In this document: positions 1-5,621 of the stretch, in pieces
Layout: each line of letters starts with the position of its first letter
Position numbering within the stretch: the stretch's first letter is position 1
NCBI GenBank assembly: GCA_017425725.1
Contig: JAFOXU010000094.1
Location: 1-6,675 of the forward strand
Length of the DNA stretch: 6,675 nt
Direction: 5' to 3'
Source: Alphaproteobacteria bacterium
GTDB lineage: Bacteria; Pseudomonadota; Alphaproteobacteria; Rs-D84
Position numbers and translations under genes: made by a program
Notes under the pieces: model-generated
What the model was told of the DNA's origin: nothing
What the model saw: only the letters and a program-made list of their open reading frames with translations
Database searches by the model: none

Positions 1-716
1 GCGGTACCCCAGTCTGCTGGAATATTGTTCAGTTTGCGATATGTGATTGCCTTTTTGCTCATCCAAGAGCCGAATACAGCCCCAATACCCATTTCTAATT
101 GTTTCCAAGGGTCTTGTGGGAAAACTTTGCCAATTTTAACACCGATTTCTTTGAACTTTTCAACCAAGTCTTTCAAATCATCTGCGGTTAATTCTGTGTC
201 CAGTTTATAACCTTTTTCTTCTTTCATGCGTTCCAGTGTATGTTCGAACAGGTCAATATCTGCGCCCATAACAACTTCACTAAACATCATGATGAAACGA
301 CGGTACGAGTCATATGCAAAACGTTCATTGCCAGAAATTTTTGCCAATGCTTTTACTGTGTCGTCATTTAAACCCAAATTCAAAACAGTGTCCATCATAC
401 CAGGCATTGATACACGTGCGCCTGAACGAACAGATACCAACAATGGATTTTCCAAGTCTGCAAATTTTTTGCCCATGATTGATTCAACATGTGCAATACC
501 GCTGCGTACTTGATCCATTAAATCAGCTGGATATGTTTGATTGTTTGCATAGTAATACACACAAACGTCAGTTGTAACTGTAAAACCTGCAGGAACAGGC
601 AGTCCAACCAAGTTCATTTCGGCCAAGTTTGCACCTTTGCCACCCAGCAGATTTTTCATATCTGCCTGACCTTCGGCCTGACCATTACCGAAAGTATATA
701 CCCATTTATTACTCAT
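1..716 (-). CDS. ppdK: Pyruvate, phosphate dikinase, N-terminal part (cut by left window edge)
   Basis: Pyruvate phosphate dikinase interconverts pyruvate, ATP and phosphate with PEP, AMP and pyrophosphate in the cytoplasm. In anaerobes it often serves as a PPi-linked glycolytic or gluconeogenic step. About 238 N-terminal residues are visible, out of roughly 880 usual for the family. They form the start of the ATP-grasp nucleotide-binding domain: a WVYTFG opening, the glycine-rich GGKGANLAEM near residues 25-34, the LPVPAGFT segment at 39-46, and the diagnostic VSVRSGARVSMPGMMDTV stretch near 94-111. The phosphohistidine and PEP-binding domains lie outside the window. The ATG at 716 is chosen because AAGGAG sits 6 nt upstream and the conserved N-terminus begins there. 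A strong terminator at 783-812 separates it from the upstream ptb gene, so it should have its own promoter in the 66-nt gap. The identification is secure; the symbol follows the family name. Confidence 0.96.
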   Translation of the reverse strand, partial: MSNKWVYTFGNGQAEGQADMKNLLGGKGANLAEMNLVGLPVPAGFTVTTDVCVYYYANNQTYPADLMDQVRSGIAHVESIMGKKFADLENPLLVSVRSGARVSMPGMMDTVLNLGLNDDTVKALAKISGNERFAYDSYRRFIMMFSEVVMGADIDLFEHTLERMKEEKGYKLDTELTADDLKDLVEKFKEIGVKIGKVFPQDPWKQLEMGIGAVFGSWMSKKAITYRKLNNIPADWGT

Positions 717-752
717 GGTTTCTCCTTGCGTTTAATTAAAAAATGCCCAACG

Positions 753-782
753 ATTGTGGGGCAGATATCGCATAAAAGCAAG
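753..782 (-). promoter_or_regulatory. Candidate heat-shock (sigma-32-like) promoter of ppdK
   Basis: Reading the minus strand, CTTGCTT (782-776) is followed after 14 nt by CCCCACAAT (761-753). The known RpoH consensus is about CTTGAAA, 13-15 nt, CCCCATnT. The -35 keeps the CTTG core and the -10 keeps CCCCA. The same bases can be read as a weak housekeeping promoter (TTGCTT, 17 nt, CACAAT). It is the best promoter candidate in the 66-nt gap between the upstream terminator and the ppdK start, and it would give a leader of about 30 nt carrying the AAGGAG site. It is a motif match only, with no expression data. Confidence 0.42.
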
Positions 783-812
783 AAAAAAATCCACAATTTT
801 GTGGATTTTTTT
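783..812 (-). terminator. Rho-independent terminator of the rpoH-porin-ptb unit
   Basis: A perfect 13-bp inverted repeat, seven A then TCCACA against TGTGGA then seven T, has a 4-nt loop. It lies 6 nt beyond the ptb stop codon. The A tract on the plus strand gives a T tract for minus-strand transcripts. The symmetric A/T arms would also let it stop transcription from the other side. Confidence 0.85.
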
Positions 813-818
813 AGTTTT

Positions 819-1712
819 TTACATGCTGCATGCACATGCGATTGAAAATAATTTTGAAATATCACTGTCGGAACGTGAATTTATAATCACAGGTACCTGT
901 GCGCCAATAATTACACCACCAAAAATCCAGTCGCCAAATTGAACCATTGCTTTGATAGTATTATTACCTGCCTCGATATTATCGAACAGTAATATATCCG
1001 CATTGCCTTGGATTGGGTCGTCGTATTTTTTTACCTGTGCAGCATCGTTGGATACAGCAATATCAAATGAAATTGGGCCACTGATAACACAGTCTGAAAT
1101 TTCGCCACGCATATTCATTTCATGTAATGCCTGGGCGTCCAGTGTCGCCTGCATTGCGGGGTTTAATGTTTCAACTGCACACAGTGGTGCAACACGTGGA
1201 CATGATATGCCCATATGTTGTGCCAGCGATACAGCATTTTTTACAAGTTGAACTTTTTTTTCTAAATCAGGATACATAACCATTGCGATGTCGGTCAGAA
1301 ATAGTGTTCGCTGTAATTTTGGTGAATATAAAACAGAAACATGTGACAAGATTCCATCACCACGAATGCCTGTTTCACGATTTAACACAGCACGCAAAAT
1401 ATCTGCGGTATGAATTAACCCCTTCATCAAAATGTCTGCACGACCATTTTTTATCAGTGATACAGCCATTGCGGCAGCGCTTAATTCATCGTCACAATGT
1501 ATAATTTCAAAATCAGAAATATCAATATTGCTTTGTTCTGCAACAGATTTAATTTCTGATTTATTTCCGCATAATATTGCGTTTACAAAACCTATTTTAT
1601 GTGCGTGTGATAATGATTTTAATGCGCTGGCATCGGTTGCGTTTGCAACAGACACAGTGCGTGTTTTGCTCGGACGCAAAGATAGTAATATTTTTTCGAA
1701 ATCAGAATTCAT
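819..1712 (-). CDS. ptb: Phosphate butyryl/acetyltransferase (PTA_PTB family)
   Basis: This family moves an acyl group between CoA and phosphate (butyryl-CoA + Pi to butyryl-phosphate + CoA, or the acetyl equivalent), feeding an acyl kinase that makes ATP. The 297-aa length fits stand-alone Ptb; the longer forms with a MaoC-like hydratase domain are excluded. Visible family motifs are ADILMKG (92-98), ILSHVS (121-126), FLTDIAM (138-144), VAPLCAVETLNPAMQAT (174-190), GPISFD (212-217), ADILLFDNIEAGN (238-250) and SRSDS (279-283). No butyrate or acetate kinase is in the window, so butyryl versus acetyl preference cannot be decided from context. It starts 11 nt after the stop of the upstream porin gene with only a weak GAG-type ribosome site, so it is probably translated from the same transcript. 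A strong terminator follows the TAA. Family assignment is confident; substrate is inferred. Confidence 0.9.
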   Translation of the reverse strand: MNSDFEKILLSLRPSKTRTVSVANATDASALKSLSHAHKIGFVNAILCGNKSEIKSVAEQSNIDISDFEIIHCDDELSAAAMAVSLIKNGRADILMKGLIHTADILRAVLNRETGIRGDGILSHVSVLYSPKLQRTLFLTDIAMVMYPDLEKKVQLVKNAVSLAQHMGISCPRVAPLCAVETLNPAMQATLDAQALHEMNMRGEISDCVISGPISFDIAVSNDAAQVKKYDDPIQGNADILLFDNIEAGNNTIKAMVQFGDWIFGGVIIGAQVPVIINSRSDSDISKLFSIACACSM

Positions 1713-1723
1713 TTTTTTCTCGT

Positions 1724-2752
1724 TTAAAAAGTTATGCGCAGCCCAGCGGATATAAACGGTGTTTCAGACGTTGTGCCACCAGAAATCCAGCCGTCAACAT
1801 TTTCACTGTACTTATATCTGAATGACGCAACGACAGTATGGTCAATAAAATCATCAACATCATTTTGCCAAACACCCGTATCTGATAACATGTAGGTCAG
1901 TGATACACTGTATTTAAACACATCATAACTGACGCCTGTTCCAATAACGAATCCGTCAGAAATTTCGCCAATTGGATTTTTGTCATATATTGCACGTCCT
2001 GTTAGGCCAAACAGCCAACTGTTATATTGAATGTTCATTCCCAATGACATCTGTGCACGCCAATCAGCAGTAACCCCAGGGGTGTATATTTCATTGTCGA
2101 AATTATTTGGCCTGTTCATAAAAGACGTGCCAACAGAATATGCCCGTTTAATTTTGCCTGATGATTTACGTAATTTAAACCCTGTGTCGATTGCCCAGTT
2201 ATAATCATCTGTTATTCCAGATGCAGAAATTCCATATTGTATGCCATTATTCGAACTGGATGCTAGATTTACACGTAAAGAATTGCTGCGCCCAGATGTT
2301 AAAACAGTGTCTGCAATTACAGGGCCTGCTGGGTGTATGCGTTCATTATACAGTGGTCTGTCGTTTATGCGTAAACCGCCAACGTCCGGCAGTCCCAATC
2401 CCAATTTGCGTGCGATTGAATCAGTAAAACCGATTTCAATGCGACCGATTGATTTTAGTTGCAAGAAACCAAACGCTTCACGTAAAAGTTCTCCTTTATC
2501 TAATGCTGCATAATCTAGTGCATACACCAGTCCCAGTTTTGTATCTTCGAACGAAGAATTTGTTATTTGACCACGTACACGCCAATCACCAATAAAAACA
2601 GGGATTTCAATATCGGGATCAATCATGCCACTGGTTGCATATCCTGTAACTTTCAAGGAATTATTTCCCAGCGTGTATTCCAATGCATCTGCACTGTACG
2701 ATGCAATCAGTCCCAGCATCATAACAGTGGTAAATTTATAAACCCTTAACAT
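1724..2752 (-). CDS. Outer-membrane beta-barrel protein, porin-like
   Basis: The predicted product is a 342-aa secreted protein. Residues 1-23 form a signal peptide: a basic MLRVYK start, a hydrophobic core near 8-18, and an ADA cleavage site before LEYTLG. The mature part alternates polar and hydrophobic residues as in beta-strands, with Gly/Asn/Asp-rich turns, and resembles Gram-negative diffusion porins. It ends in ITF, and a terminal Phe fits the C-terminal signal recognised by the BAM complex. The open frame could begin at 2809, but the ATG at 2752 is preferred. It puts the signal peptide at the N-terminus, lies 1 nt after the rpoH stop, and has a GAAGG ribosome site inside the end of rpoH, which suggests translational coupling. 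Substrate and pore type cannot be told from sequence. A non-porin barrel of similar size is possible. Confidence 0.8.
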   Translation of the reverse strand: MLRVYKFTTVMMLGLIASYSADALEYTLGNNSLKVTGYATSGMIDPDIEIPVFIGDWRVRGQITNSSFEDTKLGLVYALDYAALDKGELLREAFGFLQLKSIGRIEIGFTDSIARKLGLGLPDVGGLRINDRPLYNERIHPAGPVIADTVLTSGRSNSLRVNLASSSNNGIQYGISASGITDDYNWAIDTGFKLRKSSGKIKRAYSVGTSFMNRPNNFDNEIYTPGVTADWRAQMSLGMNIQYNSWLFGLTGRAIYDKNPIGEISDGFVIGTGVSYDVFKYSVSLTYMLSDTGVWQNDVDDFIDHTVVASFRYKYSENVDGWISGGTTSETPFISAGLRITF

Positions 2753-2753
2753 A

Positions 2754-3668
2754 CTATTTGTTACCTTCGCTTTCTTGTAAAATCGCATCACGCAGTTTGT
2801 TGTATGCACGTTCTTCTATCTGGCGAACACGTTCACGTGATATGCCATATTTTTGTGACAATGATTCAAGTGTGGCCACAGGCTGACGCAATTTGCGTGC
2901 AACAAGTATTTCACGGTCACGTTCAGACATTTTTGCCAAATGTTTTTTTAACAGTTCGTAACCACGTCGTCTGAATTCGATTTGTTCCAGTGTATCTTCA
3001 ATTGTTTCACGACCATCTGTCATATTAGACAAAATATCTGTTCCACCATCTTCGGAATTGATTGGTGCATTCAGTGACAGGTCACGTGCGCTGACCCTGG
3101 TTGCCATACGTGCAACATCCTTTTCTGGAACCTCTAAATAATCGGCAATTTGTTTTGTTTGTTCTTCGGATAAATTGTTATCCATGATGCCTAATGCACG
3201 CTTTGCACGTGATAAATTAAAGAACACACGTTTTTGGTTTGCTGATGTTCCAATTTTTACAATAGACCAGTTGTTCAGAATTGTTTCATATATTTCGGCC
3301 TTAATCCAGAACATGGCGTATGTTGAGAAACGAAATCCTTTTTCTGGGTCGAATTTATGTAATGCTTGCATCAGTCCCATATTGCCACTGGCAATCAAAT
3401 CGCCAACAGGTATGCCATAATTTTTATAGTCATATGCCACAGATACCACCAGTCGCAGATGACTGGCTACTAATTTTTCGGCAGCGATTTGGTCTTGGTT
3501 TTGCGACCATTGCGTTGCGTATTCGTATTCCTGCTCGGCGGTCAGTACGGGGATTTTTTGCACCATTTGTATGTATTGTGCCAATCCAGATTCGTCACTA
3601 ACCCCACGTGCAGCCACAATGCTGCTGTTTTTTGAAACTGGTAAAGTGCTCTTGATTTCCTTCTTCAT
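2754..3668 (-). CDS. rpoH: RNA polymerase sigma-32 factor (heat-shock sigma factor)
   Basis: RpoH directs RNA polymerase to heat-shock promoters for chaperones and proteases. The 304-aa product has the full sigma-70-family layout. Region 2 spans about residues 68-137, with GNMGLMQALHKFDPEKGFRF and the region 2.4 helix FWIKAEI (120-126). The RpoH-specific box QKRVFFNLSRAK is at 145-156. Region 4 is near 250-292, with helix-turn-helix SLSQKYGISRERVRQIEERA. An SGLAQYIQMVQKIPVLT start at 27-43 also fits RpoH. The frame stays open to 3908, but that 80-residue extension is unlike RpoH and runs antisense to the divergent gene, so ATG at 3668 is chosen. No Shine-Dalgarno precedes it, and the promoter sits so close that the mRNA may be leaderless. 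The usual WW pair in region 2.4 is FW here. It heads a unit with the porin and ptb genes. Confidence 0.95.
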   Translation of the reverse strand: MKKEIKSTLPVSKNSSIVAARGVSDESGLAQYIQMVQKIPVLTAEQEYEYATQWSQNQDQIAAEKLVASHLRLVVSVAYDYKNYGIPVGDLIASGNMGLMQALHKFDPEKGFRFSTYAMFWIKAEIYETILNNWSIVKIGTSANQKRVFFNLSRAKRALGIMDNNLSEEQTKQIADYLEVPEKDVARMATRVSARDLSLNAPINSEDGGTDILSNMTDGRETIEDTLEQIEFRRRGYELLKKHLAKMSERDREILVARKLRQPVATLESLSQKYGISRERVRQIEERAYNKLRDAILQESEGNK

Positions 3669-3680
3669 AACTTTTATAGT
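3652..3680 (+). promoter_or_regulatory. Candidate promoter of the YfgM-like/bamB operon, overlapping the rpoH promoter
   Basis: TTGATT (3652-3657), a 17-nt spacer and TATAGT (3675-3680) make a good sigma-70-type promoter. The predicted start near 3687 leaves a leader of about 37 nt with an AGGAG site at 3711-3715. The -35 lies inside the first codons of rpoH, and the -10 shares bases with the divergent rpoH -10. Confidence 0.55.
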
Positions 3681-3704
3681 ATAACATAAATTAATAATTA
3701 TCAA
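3676..3704 (-). promoter_or_regulatory. Candidate rpoH promoter (very short or no leader)
   Basis: On the minus strand TTGATA (3704-3699) is followed after 17 nt by TACTAT (3681-3676), or after 15 nt by TATACT (3683-3678), which has an extended TG upstream. Transcription would begin about 3669-3671, at or just before the ATG at 3668. The -35 also fits the RpoH -35 (CTTGATA against CTTGAAA), but there is no CCCC-type -10, so autoregulation is only a weak possibility. Confidence 0.5.
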
Positions 3705-3723
3705 GCCACAGGAGAATTTTATT

Positions 3724-4374
3724 ATGGCAACAATGTTAGAAAGAAATAAGAAAGTAAAAACACCGAAAAAATCATACGCAGAACATGCGCAAGATGCCCT
3801 GTATCGTGAAGTCTGGGAAGAAGTTAATAACGAAAAAACAATAAAATTTATCAAAACATATTCTAAACATATTATGGTGGCTGTGTTTGTTGTCTTGATT
3901 GTTGCCACAGGTGTTCAGATTGGTGTACGAACACACCGTGCAAATCAGATTGCAACAGCGGTTGCATATGAAACAGCAATCAACAGCGTTGATGCAAATG
4001 CATTGGCCGCATTGGCAAAAGATACATCTGGCGCAATGGGCGATTTGGCACTGTTTCAGGCATATATGTTGGATAAAGACACAGAAAAAATTGAAATGTT
4101 GGCATCCGATGGTGATACCGCAGATTTTCGTGATTTGGCAAAATTACATGTCATTGGAATACGTGGAAATGATATGACTGCTGCCCAAGTTGAAAAATAT
4201 TTATCTGATTTAAATACCAAGAAGTCACCATTTTATTATACTGCAGCATTGACAGTCGCTCAGAAATATTTGGCCGAAGGTGATGTCGTACACGCAAATA
4301 AATGGCTGGATAAAATAATAAATGACGCAGATGCACCATCTGTAATTTCTGGCACAGCACAAAGTCTGCGTTAA
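3724..4374 (+). CDS. YfgM-like single-pass inner-membrane protein with TPR-like periplasmic domain
   Basis: The 216-aa product has a basic cytoplasmic N-terminus (about 1-48, with DALYREVWEEVNNEKTIKFI), one hydrophobic helix at about 49-67, and a periplasmic part of about 150 residues. That part is rich in Ala and predicted helices: AVAYETAINSVD, GDLALFQAYML, KYLAEGDVVHANKWLD. This layout matches the YfgM/TPR_21-type family. In E. coli YfgM associates with the SecYEG translocon and periplasmic chaperones, and its gene is next to bamB. Here too a BamB-like gene follows after 15 nt, which supports the assignment by context. Translation starts at ATG 3724 behind an AGGAG site. The TPR repeats are degenerate, so the family call rests on topology plus neighbourhood; the exact function is inferred. 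Confidence 0.78.
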   Translation: MATMLERNKKVKTPKKSYAEHAQDALYREVWEEVNNEKTIKFIKTYSKHIMVAVFVVLIVATGVQIGVRTHRANQIATAVAYETAINSVDANALAALAKDTSGAMGDLALFQAYMLDKDTEKIEMLASDGDTADFRDLAKLHVIGIRGNDMTAAQVEKYLSDLNTKKSPFYYTAALTVAQKYLAEGDVVHANKWLDKIINDADAPSVISGTAQSLR

Positions 4375-4389
4375 CAAGGTGTAAGAATT

Positions 4390-5118
4390 ATGCGAAAAAC
4401 CACTGCACTTATTTGTTGTATGTTCGCAATGTGCGCATGTGATAAACATGATCCTGTTTTGCCAGGTGTTCGTAATGCTATATTCGACACTGTGTCGGTC
4501 AAGGTTTTGAATCAAGACATAAATAATGTGCCAGAATCAGCATTTGTTTTTGAAAATACTGGTTGTACATACACACAAGATTCTTCAAATGTTATATGGG
4601 ATGGCGAACGCCGTGTGTTCAGTGGTTTTGCAACAAATAATTCTGTGGACAGTAATCAAAAACCGATGTGTGATGGAAAATATTTGTACGCAGGTCTAAC
4701 CACTGGCGAAGTTGTAAAATTAAATCCAAAAACACGTCAAATTATGTGGATTGCAGATGTGTACAGCAACAGTAATTTAACAGGTGGTGCATCGATGGTT
4801 GATATTGTTGCGCCAATTGTTCCGTATAAAAACAATGTGTATGCTGGTGGACTGGGGAATGCTTTTTGTAAAATAAATGCCACTTCTGGTGTAAAACAGT
4901 GGTGTATTGATATCAGTGTTCCTGTTCCGTTTGTGATTGCGGGCGATTATGCGTTTGTTGTTGGGGCGGATAATTATTTATATGCTATATCTGTAAAAAA
5001 TGGTGATGTATTTTGGCGCACTTTTGTTGCGGCACAGGCGGCTCCAATATATGAAAAAGGCGTAATTTCTGTTAGAAAACAGCAAATAAATGCAGAAAAT
5101 GGAAAAAATATAAAATAA
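4390..5118 (+). CDS. bamB: BamB-like PQQ-repeat beta-propeller lipoprotein, shortened
   Basis: BamB is a lipoprotein scaffold of the BAM machine that folds outer-membrane barrels. The signal peptide is short and Cys-rich, with a lipobox-like MCAC ending at Cys17. The DPVLPG segment that follows resembles the region after the lipid anchor in alphaproteobacterial BamB. Three clear PQQ-type blade motifs are seen: YLYAGLTTGEVVKLNPKTRQ (98-117, Trp at 120), NVYAGGLGNAFCKINATSG (149-167, Trp at 171) and YAFVVGADNYLYAISVKNG (187-205, Trp at 209). A possible fragment of a fourth follows. Normal BamB has eight blades in about 370-400 aa, so 242 aa leaves room for about half a propeller. Residue +2 after the lipidated Cys is Asp, which in E. 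coli keeps lipoproteins in the inner membrane; whether that rule holds here is unknown. It starts behind AAGGTG, 15 nt after the YfgM-like gene. Another PQQ-repeat lipoprotein is the alternative. Confidence 0.68.
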   Translation: MRKTTALICCMFAMCACDKHDPVLPGVRNAIFDTVSVKVLNQDINNVPESAFVFENTGCTYTQDSSNVIWDGERRVFSGFATNNSVDSNQKPMCDGKYLYAGLTTGEVVKLNPKTRQIMWIADVYSNSNLTGGASMVDIVAPIVPYKNNVYAGGLGNAFCKINATSGVKQWCIDISVPVPFVIAGDYAFVVGADNYLYAISVKNGDVFWRTFVAAQAAPIYEKGVISVRKQQINAENGKNIK

Positions 5119-5121
5119 AAC

Positions 5122-5150
5122 TGGACAAATCAAAAAATATATTATATTAT
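5122..5150 (+). promoter_or_regulatory. Promoter of tRNA-Val
   Basis: TGGACA (5122-5127), exactly 17 nt, and TATTAT (5145-5150) form a near-consensus housekeeping promoter. Transcription would start near 5157, about 15 nt before the mature tRNA. No terminator is seen between the bamB stop and this promoter, so bamB transcripts may also read into the tRNA. Confidence 0.65.
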
Positions 5151-5171
5151 TCATCCGCTGTAACAGCAATC

Positions 5172-5248
5172 GGGTGTTTAGCTCAGTTGATTAGAGCATC
5201 TCGTTTACACCGAGAGGGTCGGGGGTTTGAGTCCCTCAACACCCACCA
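5172..5248 (+). tRNA. tRNA-Val (anticodon UAC), CCA encoded
   Basis: A complete cloverleaf can be drawn. The acceptor GGGTGTT (5172-5178) pairs perfectly with AACACCC (5238-5244). The D arm is GCTC/GAGC. The anticodon stem TCTCG/CGAGA encloses the loop TTTACAC, giving anticodon TAC for valine. The variable loop is short, and the T arm GGGGG/CCCTC has loop TTTGAGT. The discriminator base is A and CCA follows directly at 5246-5248. Confidence 0.96.
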
Positions 5249-5256
5249 CGAATTCG

Positions 5257-5280
5257 TCCGCCAGATGGCGGATTTTTCTT
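5257..5280 (+). terminator. Rho-independent terminator after tRNA-Val
   Basis: TCCGCC (5257-5262), loop AGAT and GGCGGA (5267-5272) are followed by TTTTTCTT. It lies 8 nt after the tRNA CCA and only 18 nt before the next start codon. It may therefore be leaky, or act as a 3' end for tRNA processing. Confidence 0.75.
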
Positions 5281-5298
5281 GGAATAAAGCAGGAAAAT

Positions 5299-5532
5299 AT
5301 GTCAGAAGAAAAAAGAGACGATTTTAAAGATGCGTTTAATACAGCATTGTTATGTGGTTTTGTGTTTATTGTTGTTGGTCATTTGCACAGTTTTTTTGAT
5401 GGTGGAAAAATAGAAAAATCAAACAAAACGACTGTAACAAAAGATATAATTAAAACAGATTCTGTGCAAACAGATTCTGTTTCAACACTTAGTTTTGTTC
5501 AGGAAAAAATGCGTCAGCAAAAAACAAAATAA
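5299..5532 (+). CDS. Small single-pass membrane protein, function unknown
   Basis: The 77-aa product is not recognised. It has a charged N-terminus (MSEEKRDDFKDAF), one hydrophobic helix near residues 15-33 (ALLCGFVFIVVGHLHSFF) containing two His, and a polar Lys/Ser/Thr-rich tail. The tail carries a five-residue tandem repeat, TDSVQ TDSVS, near 53-62. The frame is open from 5227, but that extension runs through the tRNA and terminator. ATG 5299 is chosen because AGGAAA lies just upstream and the membrane-protein layout starts there. Only 18 nt separate it from the tRNA terminator and no promoter is visible, so it is probably transcribed by read-through from the tRNA or bamB unit. Its stop codon lies in the arm of the next terminator. 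That it is a real gene is likely from its ribosome site, composition and terminator; the role is unknown. Confidence 0.7.
   Translation: MSEEKRDDFKDAFNTALLCGFVFIVVGHLHSFFDGGKIEKSNKTTVTKDIIKTDSVQTDSVSTLSFVQEKMRQQKTK
5453..5480 (+). repeat. Two 13-bp direct repeats, 15-bp period, in the small membrane protein gene
   Basis: AAACAGATTCTGT occurs at 5453-5465 and again at 5468-5480. The 15-bp period keeps the frame and encodes TDSVQ TDSVS, as would arise from a short in-frame duplication. Confidence 0.85.
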
Positions 5533-5558
5533 AAAACACCCAGTCGGGTGTTTTTTTT
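5531..5558 (+). terminator. Rho-independent terminator of the small membrane protein gene
   Basis: An 11-bp stem, AAAAAACACCC (5531-5541) against GGGTGTTTTTT (5546-5556), has loop AGTC and the T tract runs to 5558. The last two bases of the preceding TAA stop codon form the start of the stem. Confidence 0.88.
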
Positions 5559-5562
5559 GTTT

Positions 5563-5591
5563 TTGTATTTTTGAAAAATATATTTTAAAAT
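5563..5591 (+). promoter_or_regulatory. Candidate promoter of the OmpA-family lipoprotein gene
   Basis: TTGTAT (5563-5568), 17 nt and TAAAAT (5586-5591) would start transcription near 5598, leaving a short leader with AAGGAG at 5611-5616. The -10 is good and the -35 weak. A second extended -10 (TGTTATAAA, 5597-5605) would start inside the ribosome site and is less likely. Confidence 0.4.
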
Positions 5592-5621
5592 GCTCTTGTT
5601 ATAAAATTCAAAGGAGAAAAA

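Noticed and set aside
226..513. Plus-strand frames opposite ppdK, ptb, porin and rpoH
   Set aside because: They are shadows of well-supported minus-strand genes, with no ribosome sites and no recognisable domains.
741..762. GCCC/GGGC hairpin with T run ahead of ppdK as an attenuator
   Set aside because: The stem is only 4 bp with a bulge, and it overlaps the proposed -10. Too weak to call.
821..838. Palindromic GCATGC-rich stretch at the end of ptb
   Set aside because: It lies inside codons for the C-terminal Ala/Cys run and is explained by coding.
2753..2809. Upstream start of the porin frame inside rpoH
   Set aside because: It would place 19 polar residues before the signal peptide. The ATG at 2752 has a ribosome site and a proper signal sequence.
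3669..3908. 80-residue N-terminal extension of the rpoH frame
   Set aside because: It is unlike RpoH, lies antisense to the YfgM-like gene and crosses the promoter region. The conserved protein begins at 3668.
5227..5298. Upstream extension of the small membrane protein
   Set aside because: It runs through the tRNA 3' half and the terminator. The ATG at 5299 has its own ribosome site.
5171..5553. Terminator arms at 5535-5553 repeat the tRNA-Val acceptor arms (AACACCCA and CGGGTGTTT), suggesting an integration site remnant
   Set aside because: The matches are only 8-9 nt, are expected for two GGGTGT hairpins, and no integrase or foreign gene lies between them.
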